Assembly: GCA_030531245.1 (NCBI GenBank)
Contig: JAUNOA010000006.1
Coordinates: 1 to 49,981 of the forward strand
Direction of reading: 5' to 3'
DNA from: Lachnospiraceae bacterium
GTDB lineage: Bacteria > Bacillota > Clostridia > Lachnospirales > Lachnospiraceae
DNA: 49,981 nt
Positions 17,349-26,546 of this stretch are shown here, in pieces. The notes beneath the pieces are model-generated. The model had not been told where the DNA came from, made no database searches, and saw only the letters and a list, made by a program, of their open reading frames with translations. Positions within the stretch are counted from its first letter, which is position 1. Every line of letters begins with the position of its first letter. The position numbers and the translations under genes were made by a program.

Positions 17349-18536
17349 TCAAGCAAAGACAGAAGTCCTGACATCGCCGACAGGCTTACCCTCAAAAATC
17401 ACGTTTTTTACTCTGAATGCATCGTCAGTAAACACAAGATTCGCTTTCTTCCCCGGGGCAATGCTTCCGACCTGCTCATCAAGGCCGAGAGCCACAGCGG
17501 AATTTGTCGACGCACATTTGAAAGCAATGCGTATATCGGCTCCGGTCGCTTTCATGAAATTCGCGGCACAATCGGCCACGGTCAGCCTGCTGCCAAACAG
17601 ATTACCTGTTTTTCCGATATTAATATCCCTGCAGCTGCGCAGATCATTTTCCGGATACTCCTCCGGGTCCTCATCCGCACGTCTGTGATATGTACAGTCC
17701 GAAACCAGTATGATGTGATCCTCTCCCGCACACCTGAGTGCCAGACGCTGGCTTGACTGTGTCACATGGATTCCCCTCACATCCGAGATGATCTCATAAT
17801 ACATATCAGGAATTCCCAGAACCACATACGATACACCGTCCTGCGGATCGCCCGTCATATCTGATGCATGTATTCCCTTATAATTCCCTGTCGCATCAAA
17901 AAGATGCGTGACTATCTTAAGTCCCTTTGAGGCTGAACGGTAAATGCTCGCCGGATCCGCCATGGTATGTCCGATATCCATCACAGCACCGTACCTGTTA
18001 ATGATATCTTCAACATTTTCAGCATACGGCATTTCCGGCGCATACGTGCAGTGAAGGACATGTCCGCAGGCTGCTTCAAAAAGGCCGGAAAATACTGCAT
18101 CGGAATACTTCCAGGCATACTTTTTCCCTGCTCCCATACGATAATTGATATACGGTCCCTCCAGATGTATGCCCGCTATGGTATTGTGCCCTTCTTTTAT
18201 CGCCTGATTGCACTGCTCTATGACCGACATACATCTCTCATACCTGAGCGAATATGACGGAGACGGAGTTATGGATGTGACTCCATGCTTCAGATGAGCA
18301 TCCGCGACAGCTCTTGTATTGTCAGTGATGTCGAATCCCTCGCCATACTGATGATATCCGTGAACATGTTCGTCAATAAGACCCGGACCGGCAAAAAGTC
18401 CACCTGCATCAATGATATCAGCATCTTCCGGTATGCTTATATCTCCGGTCGATACTATCCTGTCTGCGTTCAGGAGTATAGATCCTTCTCTTATCCGGTC
18501 GGTATATACTATTTTTGCATTGATTATCGCTTTCAT
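17349..18536 (-). CDS. nagA: N-acetylglucosamine-6-phosphate deacetylase
   Basis: A 395-residue amidohydrolase that converts GlcNAc-6-P to GlcN-6-P plus acetate in amino-sugar catabolism and cell-wall recycling. DEHVHGYHQYG is the metal-binding His-x-His, HLEGPYIN carries the metal-ligand Glu, and IGHTMADP and THLFDATG supply the further conserved His residues. SIAPGKKANLVF is the closing beta-sandwich. Ribosome binding is weak (GGAAAAAT). No nagB is in the window. HVHGYHQYG and VSDCTYHRR differ somewhat from E. coli NagA, so another N-acylated sugar phosphate is possible. Confidence 0.85.
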   Translation of the reverse strand: MKAIINAKIVYTDRIREGSILLNADRIVSTGDISIPEDADIIDAGGLFAGPGLIDEHVHGYHQYGEGFDITDNTRAVADAHLKHGVTSITPSPSYSLRYERCMSVIEQCNQAIKEGHNTIAGIHLEGPYINYRMGAGKKYAWKYSDAVFSGLFEAACGHVLHCTYAPEMPYAENVEDIINRYGAVMDIGHTMADPASIYRSASKGLKIVTHLFDATGNYKGIHASDMTGDPQDGVSYVVLGIPDMYYEIISDVRGIHVTQSSQRLALRCAGEDHIILVSDCTYHRRADEDPEEYPENDLRSCRDINIGKTGNLFGSRLTVADCAANFMKATGADIRIAFKCASTNSAVALGLDEQVGSIAPGKKANLVFTDDAFRVKNVIFEGKPVGDVRTSVFA

Positions 18537-18662
18537 ATTTTTCCGGGGCTGAACTTATCCTTTTCCGTGTTCGTCGGTTATGCCTCTTCGCTTATATCCT
18601 TAGTGCTAATCAGTATAGCATACTTTGCGCTATCTTCGAGGTGATTAGCTTTGTTCCTGCAC

Positions 18663-19142
18663 CTATTTATGGTATGGTTCGTTGTTCAGGATTCTGTAGC
18701 CGCGGTAAATCTGTTCAAGCAGAATCATCCTCATGAGCTGATGCGGAAATGTCATTCTTGAAAAACTGATACTGTCATCCGCTCTCCTGATGACTGCGTC
18801 GGACAGACCCAGGGAGCCTCCGATGACAAACACCAGGTTCCCTTTGGACTTGATCTGAACCCTTGCAAGATAATCCGAGAACTCTTCCGAGGAATATGTC
18901 TTCCCGTTTATAGCAAGTGCACATACATAGTCAGTATCTCTGATTTTTGACAGTATCCTCTCACCTTCTGTATTGATTATCCTGATATTCTCATTCCCGG
19001 AAGCATTTTCCGGTGTCTTTTCATCCTGGACCTCAACTATCTTCATCTTTATATATCTGCCGAGTCTCTTGGAATACTCATCTATCCCTTCACGCATAAA
19101 AGCTTCCTTGACTTTTCCGACACACAAAACCGTAATATTCAT
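18663..19142 (-). CDS. rlmH: 23S rRNA (pseudouridine1915-N3)-methyltransferase
   Basis: A 159-residue SPOUT methyltransferase of normal family length. MNITVLCVGKVKEAF starts the protein; FVIGGSLGLSDAVIRRAD forms the SAM-binding trefoil knot; and the C-terminus FPHQLMRMILLEQIYRGYRILNNEPYHK is the highly conserved substrate-binding tail. It acts on the assembled ribosome. AAAGGTGA precedes the ATG. Confidence 0.97.
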   Translation of the reverse strand: MNITVLCVGKVKEAFMREGIDEYSKRLGRYIKMKIVEVQDEKTPENASGNENIRIINTEGERILSKIRDTDYVCALAINGKTYSSEEFSDYLARVQIKSKGNLVFVIGGSLGLSDAVIRRADDSISFSRMTFPHQLMRMILLEQIYRGYRILNNEPYHK

Positions 19143-19262
19143 ATTTCACCTTTATCCTGCCTTCTGATAATCAGTTCTTAACGGGTTAATTATACAACAA
19201 CGCAGATGATATTACATCATGCTGCGCCATCCGTATGTATCGACGGAAGTAATGTATCCCGA

Positions 19263-19365
19263 CATTTGGCCATACTCATACAGACTATAGTAGGCGCGCA
19301 GTTTGGGCCGGAAGAATGCGCATCGTCATTTGCCTATACTCTGCATACTATAGCATGTGTGCGGT
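19263..19365 (+). repeat. Two 39-bp direct repeats upstream of the pseudouridine synthase gene
   Basis: Units at 19263-19301 and 19327-19365 share catttg(g/c)c, atactc, actatag and a g(c/t)gc(a/g)gt end, with a period of 64 bp and about 70 % identity by eye. They occupy most of the region upstream of the 19393 gene. They may be regulator-binding repeats or a duplicated promoter region. Confidence 0.5.
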
Positions 19366-19377
19366 AATACAGATATG

Positions 19378-19386
19378 TGATATACT
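19378..19386 (+). promoter_or_regulatory. Extended -10 promoter placing the transcript start on the ATG
   Basis: TG-A-TATACT occupies 19378-19386. The hexamer is at -12 to -7 from the A of the ATG at 19393, so the mRNA is predicted to begin at the start codon. No Shine-Dalgarno sequence is visible upstream. Confidence 0.55.
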
Positions 19387-19392
19387 GTATAT

Positions 19393-20097
19393 ATGAGACT
19401 TGATCATTATCTTAGTGCTGCAGGTCTCGGATCCCGCAGCGATGTCAAAAAGTTAATATCAAAAGGGCTTATCAGTGTGGATGGAACAACAGTCAAGGAT
19501 TCCGGATATAAAGTCGATGAGTTATTGTCCCGCATCACATACAACGGGGCCACTGTTTCTTATGCAAAAAATGTCTATTTCATGCTCAATAAGCCCAAGG
19601 GAGTAATCTCTGCCAGCCGTGCGGATTTACGCAATCAGGATGAAACCTGCGTGGTGGATCTCATCTCAGAAGAAAAACACAGGGGAATGTTCCCGATAGG
19701 CCGCCTCGACAAAGACACCGAGGGACTTTTGATCATCTCGGATGACGGCATACTGGCCCACAACCTGCTCTCTCCAAAAAAACATGTCGACAAGACCTAT
19801 TATGCCGAACTTAAGTCAGAACTCAGTCTGTCCGACAAAGAGCATATCGAATCCGGCATCGATATCGGTGATGACACTCCGACCCTTCCTGCAAAAATCG
19901 AAACAATAAATAAGACCTCCGTGTATATCACCATACACGAAGGCCGTTATCATGAAATAAAAAGAATGTTTGAAGCAGTCGGCAACGAAGTCACCTTCCT
20001 GAAAAGAATTTCAATGGGTCCTCTGAAGCTTGACCCGACACTCAATCCGGGTGAATACCGAAGACTCACCGATGAGGAGCTGTCCCTGCTTATATAA
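19393..20097 (+). CDS. rsuA: 16S rRNA pseudouridine synthase (RsuA family)
   Basis: A 234-residue S4-domain pseudouridine synthase. The S4 RNA-binding part is RLDHYLSAAGLGSRSDVKKLISKG (2-25). The catalytic Asp is in GRLDKDTEGLLIISDDG. YHEIKRMFEAVGN is the conserved C-terminal block. RsuA modifies U516 of 16S rRNA; family members with 23S targets (RluB/RluE) look similar, so the site is inferred. There is no ribosome binding site, and the extended -10 fits a leaderless mRNA. It is convergent with lysA with no clear terminator between them. Confidence 0.92.
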   Translation: MRLDHYLSAAGLGSRSDVKKLISKGLISVDGTTVKDSGYKVDELLSRITYNGATVSYAKNVYFMLNKPKGVISASRADLRNQDETCVVDLISEEKHRGMFPIGRLDKDTEGLLIISDDGILAHNLLSPKKHVDKTYYAELKSELSLSDKEHIESGIDIGDDTPTLPAKIETINKTSVYITIHEGRYHEIKRMFEAVGNEVTFLKRISMGPLKLDPTLNPGEYRRLTDEELSLLI

Positions 20098-20177
20098 GCA
20101 CTATCCTGATATCAGTTATCATTAAAATTCATCAGACCTGCGCCACGTTTACCGCCTGTTCTCTGCTGCATGCTCCG

Positions 20178-21482
20178 TCAGATATCACAGGCACAGATAT
20201 CCTCATAGGTCTCTCTCCTGACAGCCACATAACTGTCGCCATCACGGAGCATAACTATTGCCGGTCTGCATACCCTGTTGTAATTGGATGCCATTGAATA
20301 GTTATATGCTCCCGTAGTACACACTGCCGCTATATCGCCTTTTACAGTGTTTCCCGGCAGCATGATATCCGGCTGGACTATATCTCCGCTCTCGCAGCAT
20401 CTGCCGACCAGCGAACACTTCATATCCTTAACTTCATTCATGCGGTTTGCGATATAGCAGGTATAACGCGATTTATAAAGAGCATATCTGGGATTGTCCG
20501 TCATGCCTCCGTCGACAGAAACATAATTCCTGTATCCTGTTATATGCTTGACGCTTCCGACGGTATATAAAGTCATGCCGGCATCCGCCACTATACTCCT
20601 GCCGGGTTCCATATGTATTACCGGAGGTTTGATTCCCTCTTCCTCACAGGTCCTGTAAACGGTTTCCGAGATACTTTTTATCTTTTCTTCTATATCCAGC
20701 GTACTGTCATTAATCGTATACGGAACACCGAATCCTCCTCCTAGATCCAGTTCCTGCGCCTCATAACCGAACTTGCGGCTCATCGATGCGCAGAATCCCA
20801 GCATAACTACAGCGGCTCTTTCAAATACATCCTCGGCAAACACCTGTGAACCTACATGACAGTGGAAACCTTTCAGCCTGACATTCTTAAGCGTAAGTGC
20901 AAACTCCACTATCTCATCTGCCTGACCGGTCTCGATTGCTGTTCCGAACTTGGAATCAATCATACCTGTTACTACTTCTTCATACGTATGCGGATCTATG
21001 CCGGGTGTAAGTCTCAAGAGAACATTCTGAAATATTCCGCGGCTTTCAGCCTGTTTCTGTATCTCAATAAGCTCAGACTTATGATCGGCAACGAAATATC
21101 CTACACCATGGTCCATAGCAAAACCGATTTCGTCATCAGTCTTATTGTTGCTGTGAAAATACGCCTTTTTCAGATCAAATCCCGCCTGCGCAGCTGTATA
21201 TATCTCTCCGCCCGAAACCACATCGATTCCCATGCAGGTTTCTGTCATGATGCGATAAATCTGTTTAAACGAATTTGCCTTGCTGGCGTACAATGGGAAT
21301 GAGCCTTCCGGAAAATACTTTCTGAACGCCTCCACATAGATCCTGCATTTCTCTCTGATCTTACACTCGTCCAGAAGCATCAAAGGAGTCCCGTATTTCT
21401 CAGCCAGCCTGACCGTATTCTGTCCGGCAAATGTAAGAACACCCTCATTGTCTACACCAATATTGTCACATATAAATGCCAT
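20178..21482 (-). CDS. lysA: Diaminopimelate decarboxylase
   Basis: A 434-residue PLP enzyme that makes L-lysine from meso-diaminopimelate. PLYASKANS carries the PLP lysine (Lys68). GFHCHVGSQ, LDLGGGFGVPY (phosphate loop), MEPGRSIV and GRCCESGDI (active-site Cys from the other subunit) are diagnostic. The frame is open from a GTG at 21515, but ATG 21482 with GGGAAG upstream gives the usual N-terminus. It is 61 bp downstream of the aconitase X small-subunit gene and could be in the same transcript. Confidence 0.94.
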   Translation of the reverse strand: MAFICDNIGVDNEGVLTFAGQNTVRLAEKYGTPLMLLDECKIREKCRIYVEAFRKYFPEGSFPLYASKANSFKQIYRIMTETCMGIDVVSGGEIYTAAQAGFDLKKAYFHSNNKTDDEIGFAMDHGVGYFVADHKSELIEIQKQAESRGIFQNVLLRLTPGIDPHTYEEVVTGMIDSKFGTAIETGQADEIVEFALTLKNVRLKGFHCHVGSQVFAEDVFERAAVVMLGFCASMSRKFGYEAQELDLGGGFGVPYTINDSTLDIEEKIKSISETVYRTCEEEGIKPPVIHMEPGRSIVADAGMTLYTVGSVKHITGYRNYVSVDGGMTDNPRYALYKSRYTCYIANRMNEVKDMKCSLVGRCCESGDIVQPDIMLPGNTVKGDIAAVCTTGAYNYSMASNYNRVCRPAIVMLRDGDSYVAVRRETYEDICACDI

Positions 21483-21543
21483 ATAACTTCCCGCCTGTCT
21501 GCAATTTTTAACCACAGAGGAAACTTTGTCAGCACGAGTTCAC

Positions 21544-21987
21544 TTACTTAAGCTCTACTGTTCCGTCCTCTTTAACCGTAATCATCATATCATCTTTTAC
21601 CGAATTCAGAAATTCCTCACCCAGAGAATCAATTACGGGCATGGAAACATTATCAAGCCATACGTCTGCAAGTATGGCACCTGCTGCCGCAAGTGAATCG
21701 ATTGGCTCGGAAAACAGCATACAGGCCGGCTGTCTGTTCATGGAAGCGGCCCCATACAATACAAGACCTCCCGTCGTGGAACCGATAGTTCTCGGAAGAC
21801 ACAGAGCCTTACCCGCCATCTGCTTTCCGTACAAATCAGGATTGTTCTGATCTCCACATGTAGCTTTCTTATCCCCGAACTGCAATGCCTTCTGGAATGA
21901 TGCCAGAGTATTGAGCCCGCCGTGAGATACAAGTGCCGGTGCGGTAACATTACCCTTTGAAACCACTCTGCCTTTAAAAGTCATCAT
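21544..21987 (-). CDS. Aconitase X small subunit (DUF126)
   Basis: A 147-residue swivelling-domain protein, the small chain of split aconitase X. PRTIGSTTGG contains the conserved Ser70 expected at the active site. Characterised aconitase X enzymes include cis-3-hydroxy-L-proline dehydratase and the archaeal phosphomevalonate dehydratase, so it is a hydro-lyase; the substrate here is open. It begins one base after the large-subunit stop codon, with AAGGAGG inside the end of that gene, so stoichiometric coupling is likely. Confidence 0.9.
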   Translation of the reverse strand: MMTFKGRVVSKGNVTAPALVSHGGLNTLASFQKALQFGDKKATCGDQNNPDLYGKQMAGKALCLPRTIGSTTGGLVLYGAASMNRQPACMLFSEPIDSLAAAGAILADVWLDNVSMPVIDSLGEEFLNSVKDDMMITVKEDGTVELK

Positions 21988-21988
21988 A

Positions 21989-23263
21989 TCAGCGTCCTCC
22001 TTTCGTCAGCTGTTCCAGAATCTCATCATCGGTATAGAATCTTGCCGAAGTATAAGTACGAAGCTTGTTGGATGATGTGATAACCGGCATCTTCTCGCTC
22101 ATAGGATTGTTCATGTACATAAGCGGACAGATATATGAAAGTATAACTCCGGCATTGATAAGCTTTGCATAATAATCAGTCTTCTTAAACTCTGCGATTA
22201 CTCCGGGTGCTGCGGTAAATACCGTAGGAATGAGCACTTTGCTGTTTCCGGCCTTTTTAAGTCCATCATCAATTTTTACAGTCCAGCTCTTAAGCTGCTC
22301 GAGACTCATGTGCGGACAGCCCATGAAACAAAGCTTCGGTTTTGCATCCTTGTTTTTCCAGATTACAGGATAACTGTCATATACTCTCTTGATTTCTGCG
22401 TCATCGATGACATAAACCTGCGCATCCTCATTGATCAGGGCTCTTCCCTGTTCTACAGCTTCCGGTGTGATACCTTCCACGTGATACAGACCAACAGCTC
22501 CGTTTGATGCTGTTGCGGCGCCGAAATCCTTGAGATAGGTCTTGGCATTGTCGTCCAGCTTTCCGCCCAGCCACTTATCCAGACCTACGATATACGGAAC
22601 ATCTTCCATGACTTTCATTCCCACCGCTGATCCGAGGAGCTGTGCCTCCGGGATCTTTGTGGTCTTTATCTCAACTATCCATTTGGCTTTTCTTCCCTCG
22701 TCAGTCAGAAATCCGAATTTCGGTACATAACCTACGATGGAACCCATAATATCAATGATACCCGAGTTTCTGTTGCACCTTGCACCCAAAACCGAGTTTG
22801 CGTAAACTACAGCGGATGATTCCGACCAGGACAGCACATCACCCTTTTTCGGTGTATTGCCTACCTCATCCATATAGCAGGTACAGGTAAATGCATCCTT
22901 ATCCATAAGTCCAAGCTTTTCAAGCTGCTTCTCGTACTCTTCCTGTCTGGTGTACATGAAATTATTGAATACGAAATTCTGAATAAAATTCGACGGAACA
23001 TTTTTATCCATAGGCCTCGGATCCGCCGAGAATTTCTGTTGTGATACAGCCCCTGCTTCTATGAGTTTGTCCAGCAGGTCATACACAGGTTTAAGCGCTT
23101 TGAGACCAAATGAAGTAACCAGATGATTGTACTCACCTGTTATCTTTTCCATTGAATCAGCCCCGAACAGTTCCCCGTAGCGAACCATAGTCTCCATGAC
23201 TTTGGCCAGGGTCTCGCCTTTCTTCCCGTCCAGAATCGCCTGTTGTTCTTCTGTAAGTTTCAT
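21989..23263 (-). CDS. Aconitase X large subunit (DUF521), Fe-S hydro-lyase
   Basis: A 424-residue catalytic chain. Three candidate cluster cysteines are Cys163 (GARCNRNSG), Cys316 (FMGCPHMS) and Cys379 (YICPLMYMNN), matching the three-Cys pattern of the family. It forms the enzyme with the adjacent DUF126 protein. The upstream neighbour is an Old-Yellow-Enzyme-type reductase, 61 bp away, which suggests a dehydration followed by an enoate reduction. No proline racemase or pyrroline carboxylate reductase is in the window, so a hydroxyproline role is not supported by context. Confidence 0.9.
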   Translation of the reverse strand: MKLTEEQQAILDGKKGETLAKVMETMVRYGELFGADSMEKITGEYNHLVTSFGLKALKPVYDLLDKLIEAGAVSQQKFSADPRPMDKNVPSNFIQNFVFNNFMYTRQEEYEKQLEKLGLMDKDAFTCTCYMDEVGNTPKKGDVLSWSESSAVVYANSVLGARCNRNSGIIDIMGSIVGYVPKFGFLTDEGRKAKWIVEIKTTKIPEAQLLGSAVGMKVMEDVPYIVGLDKWLGGKLDDNAKTYLKDFGAATASNGAVGLYHVEGITPEAVEQGRALINEDAQVYVIDDAEIKRVYDSYPVIWKNKDAKPKLCFMGCPHMSLEQLKSWTVKIDDGLKKAGNSKVLIPTVFTAAPGVIAEFKKTDYYAKLINAGVILSYICPLMYMNNPMSEKMPVITSSNKLRTYTSARFYTDDEILEQLTKGGR

Positions 23264-23324
23264 AATCTACTCCCTTCCTAGGATTATTAAAATGAAATGA
23301 TATAATCTTTTGACACTCTGATCA

Positions 23325-25382
23325 TCAGATCTTCATAGCCACTTCGTAAGCTCTCCAGATTACGGAGCGCAGATTGCCTACACGGTTACAGTCTCCCACA
23401 AGATGGACTTTGCCGCCTTCCTGTGCCAGAGGTGCAGGTATATAACCGATGGAAGAAATGATGGAATCGCATTCCACGTCAAATGTCTGTTTGGTGGTCA
23501 GATTCTCACAATGGGCAACATTACCTTCAACGCTCCTGATACTTGACTCCAGATATACCGGAACTTTGTTAAGTGCAAAATACTCTCTCAGATAAGAACT
23601 GTTTGCCAGACATACACCGTGCTGTTTTACCAGATCGTCAAATCTTTCAACTATGCTGACTTTCTTTCCCTGCAGACAGAGCTCATATGCGATCTCACTT
23701 CCCGTAAGTCCTCCTCCGATCACAAGTACTCTGTCACCGACCGGAGCACCATTCAGGAATTCGCAGGCTTCTATGATATTCTCTCCTCCGGGGATATTGT
23801 TCAGCCGCCTCGGTGTTGAACCGGTTGCAACGATAATCTCACTGTCTCCGAACTGACCGATATCTTCAATCTTCTGACCGAGTTTAACTTCTATACCCAG
23901 CTCCTGCATCTGTCTTCTGTACCATGCCAGCAGATCTCGTAATTTTCCTTTGTAGCTTTCGGCACTTGCCGGGATAAATGTGCCTCCAAGCTTATCACTC
24001 ATCTCGTAGATAACCGGCTCATGTCCGCGCAGCTTAAGTACTCTTGCCGCCTCCATACCGCCGATACCGCCGCCGATGATGATGACCTTCTTCGGGCTGT
24101 CAGTCTTTTTGATAAAGTGCTTATCCGTCTGCATGGTCTCAGCATTTACTGCACAGCGTGCCAGATGCAGGCTGTCCGACAATGCCTGATCATTCGGCAC
24201 ACCTTTATAGTGACACATGTTGAAGCATCCGTTATGACAGAGGATACATGGACGTATATCCTCCTCTTTTTCGTTCTGCAGCTTCACGATCCACTCTCTG
24301 TCTGCGAGGAACTGTCTGGCAAATCCTGCTCCGTCAAGTTTTCCTGCTTCGATCGATTCTGCGGCAACCGCCGGATCCATACGTCCCGCACAAACAACCG
24401 GTATGTCACAGAACTGCTTGATATGCTCAACATCCTCAAGATTACAGTTCTCCGGCATGTAGATAGGCGGATGAGCCCAGTACCATGCATCATATGTTCC
24501 GTTGTCACAGTTGAGCATGTCATAACCGGCATCCTGCAGATACTTTACAGCAATCTCCGATTCCTTCAGGTCTCTTCCGACCTCCTTGTATTCTTCTCCC
24601 GGAAGCGCTCCCTCGCGGAAGCCCTTGGTCTTGGATATTACACTGTAACGCAGAGAAACAGGAAAATCCTTACCGCACTGCTTCTTGATCTCCTGTACAA
24701 TCTCCACTGCAAAACGATATCTGTTTTCAAATGATCCTCCGTATTCATCCGTACGGCTGTTTACATAACCTAATGTAAACTGATCAAGCAGATATCCTTC
24801 ATGAACAGCATGTACTTCCACACCGTCTACTCCGGCATCTTTAAGCTTCTTTGCTGTCTTGCCGAATGCTTCCACAAACTCATGTATTTCTTCTTTTGTG
24901 AGTGCACGTGACGGAACTTTATCCGACCAGCGGTTCGGTGTAGGACTGGCTGTCGCCGTGATTTTATCAAGATCCATAAACGGTTTGGAGAGCTTTCTGA
25001 GAACAGGACTCGTATAAAGTTTTTCCATCATTGCACTGATGGTAAATGATCTGCCGAAGCCCGCCGTAAGCTGCACAAAAAGCTTTGCTCCCGTCTTATG
25101 AAACTCCGGCATCCATGCTGCAAGATCCTGATACATCTTATCGTTTTTATAAAGCCACTGCCCGAACATCGGATTATAAACCGGCTGACATCCCGGAAGA
25201 ACCAGTCCGCAATTGTTCCGGGCAACTTCAAGAATAAACTTTGCACCCTCCTTATCAAAATGGTTCTTCTCCATCCATCCGAGCAGGTTTGTTCCGCCCA
25301 TGGAAGTCAGCACGAATCTGTTCTTTATCTCGCAGTTTCCGATCTTCCACGGAGTAAACAACGGTTCATACTTTTTGTCCAT
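23325..25382 (-). CDS. FMN/FAD/4Fe-4S enoate reductase-like oxidoreductase (Old Yellow Enzyme family)
   Basis: A 685-residue multidomain flavoenzyme related to 2,4-dienoyl-CoA reductase and BaiCD-type enzymes. Residues 1-370 form the OYE barrel, with HAVHEGYLLDQF and NSRTDEYGGSFENRYRF. A 4Fe-4S region (CILCHNGCFNMC, about 380-391, and a later ARCAVN) follows. The C-terminal part has FAD and NAD(P) Rossmann motifs (IIGGGIGGMEAARVL, VLVIGGGLTGSEIAYEL). Such enzymes reduce C=C bonds of unsaturated acids or thioesters with NAD(P)H. The substrate is unknown. AAAGGGGTG precedes the ATG. Confidence 0.9.
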   Translation of the reverse strand: MDKKYEPLFTPWKIGNCEIKNRFVLTSMGGTNLLGWMEKNHFDKEGAKFILEVARNNCGLVLPGCQPVYNPMFGQWLYKNDKMYQDLAAWMPEFHKTGAKLFVQLTAGFGRSFTISAMMEKLYTSPVLRKLSKPFMDLDKITATASPTPNRWSDKVPSRALTKEEIHEFVEAFGKTAKKLKDAGVDGVEVHAVHEGYLLDQFTLGYVNSRTDEYGGSFENRYRFAVEIVQEIKKQCGKDFPVSLRYSVISKTKGFREGALPGEEYKEVGRDLKESEIAVKYLQDAGYDMLNCDNGTYDAWYWAHPPIYMPENCNLEDVEHIKQFCDIPVVCAGRMDPAVAAESIEAGKLDGAGFARQFLADREWIVKLQNEKEEDIRPCILCHNGCFNMCHYKGVPNDQALSDSLHLARCAVNAETMQTDKHFIKKTDSPKKVIIIGGGIGGMEAARVLKLRGHEPVIYEMSDKLGGTFIPASAESYKGKLRDLLAWYRRQMQELGIEVKLGQKIEDIGQFGDSEIIVATGSTPRRLNNIPGGENIIEACEFLNGAPVGDRVLVIGGGLTGSEIAYELCLQGKKVSIVERFDDLVKQHGVCLANSSYLREYFALNKVPVYLESSIRSVEGNVAHCENLTTKQTFDVECDSIISSIGYIPAPLAQEGGKVHLVGDCNRVGNLRSVIWRAYEVAMKI

Positions 25383-25448
25383 AACTGCACCCCTTTCATT
25401 TATTGTATTTTGTAAAACATTCTTTTTTTCTTATATCATTCATTCCCG

Positions 25449-26546
25449 TCAGTTCTTTTTCTCGCTGACAGTAATTTTGACCTCGTTATCTGCGGTAAAC
25501 TCGACATTATCGGAATAATGCCTGATCAATGCCCTCTGGATCATGATTTCCGGGTCGTCAAAATCAAAAGTGATATGTCTCCACTGTGCAGTTATCACCG
25601 CCGTCTTGTTAGTTTCCGAATATGACACATCGATGATTATACGTGTACGCTCAGCGAAATCAGTCTTTAATTTCTTTATCAGTATGCCAAAGCACAGTTC
25701 CTCAAGAATCGCTTTGATTTTCTGTGAAACCTCGCCTGCAACGGCATTTTTAAGCGCAAACATATCGAATTGCGTATACATGGTGAGGAAATCATATTGC
25801 GGCGTATCGATCTCCATATGGAAATCTCTCAGGCGCAGGATAAACGCCTTGGTCTTTTCCCTCTGCGGGTTGTGGAAGATTTCTTCCGGAGTGCCCTCTT
25901 CGTACAGGCCTCCGTCTGCCAGAAAGAATACCCTGTTGGCAACTTTTTCGGCAAAACTCATATCATGGGTAACCAGCATCATGGTATGTCCCTGTTCGGC
26001 CAGACTCTTGATTACGGCATGTACCTCACCGACCATAGTCGGATCAAGTGCGGATGTAGGCTCATCAAAAAGTATAACCTCCGGATTCATAGCCACGGAA
26101 CGGACTATGGCAACTCTCTGCTTCTGTCCGCCGGAAAGACTTTTGGGATAGGCAAATGCAAATGCTGACAGACCTACACTGTCAAGCAGTTCCATTCCCC
26201 GATCAAACGCCTCTTTAGGATCCATTTTCTTGATGGTTATAGCTCCTACACAGACATTTTCTATGACGGTCATATTGTTGAAGAGGTTAAAACTCTGAAA
26301 TACCATACCGACCTTTTCACGCAGCTTCTCAAGCGGATATCCCGGAGCTGTGACATCTTCACCGTCTACCAGAATCTGCCCCGATGTAGGACTCTCCAGC
26401 ATATTTATCATACGCAGCAGTGTCGACTTACCTGTACCCGAAGGACCGATGATGGAGATGACATCCCCTTTATTTACCGTAACGTTCAGATCTTCAATAG
26501 GAGTAACATTTTCATATTGTTTTTTCAGATGACGTATCTCTATCAT
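25449..26546 (-). CDS. Polar amino-acid ABC transporter ATP-binding protein with extra C-terminal domain
   Basis: A 365-residue protein. Residues 1-242 are a GlnQ-like ATPase: Walker A GPSGTGKS (34-41), signature LSGGQKQR (137-144), [11 protein letters not shown] and the switch His in VTHD. Residues 243-365 are an addition not found in ordinary GlnQ. Its helix-strand order ([12 protein letters not shown], then [30 protein letters not shown]) resembles a degenerate RsbW/GHKL ATPase fold without the N-box Asn and G-box glycines. The ATG overlaps the stop of the binding-protein/permease gene by 4 nt. The domain may regulate uptake or dimerisation. Confidence 0.9.
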   Translation of the reverse strand: MIEIRHLKKQYENVTPIEDLNVTVNKGDVISIIGPSGTGKSTLLRMINMLESPTSGQILVDGEDVTAPGYPLEKLREKVGMVFQSFNLFNNMTVIENVCVGAITIKKMDPKEAFDRGMELLDSVGLSAFAFAYPKSLSGGQKQRVAIVRSVAMNPEVILFDEPTSALDPTMVGEVHAVIKSLAEQGHTMMLVTHDMSFAEKVANRVFFLADGGLYEEGTPEEIFHNPQREKTKAFILRLRDFHMEIDTPQYDFLTMYTQFDMFALKNAVAGEVSQKIKAILEELCFGILIKKLKTDFAERTRIIIDVSYSETNKTAVITAQWRHITFDFDDPEIMIQRALIRHYSDNVEFTADNEVKITVSEKKN

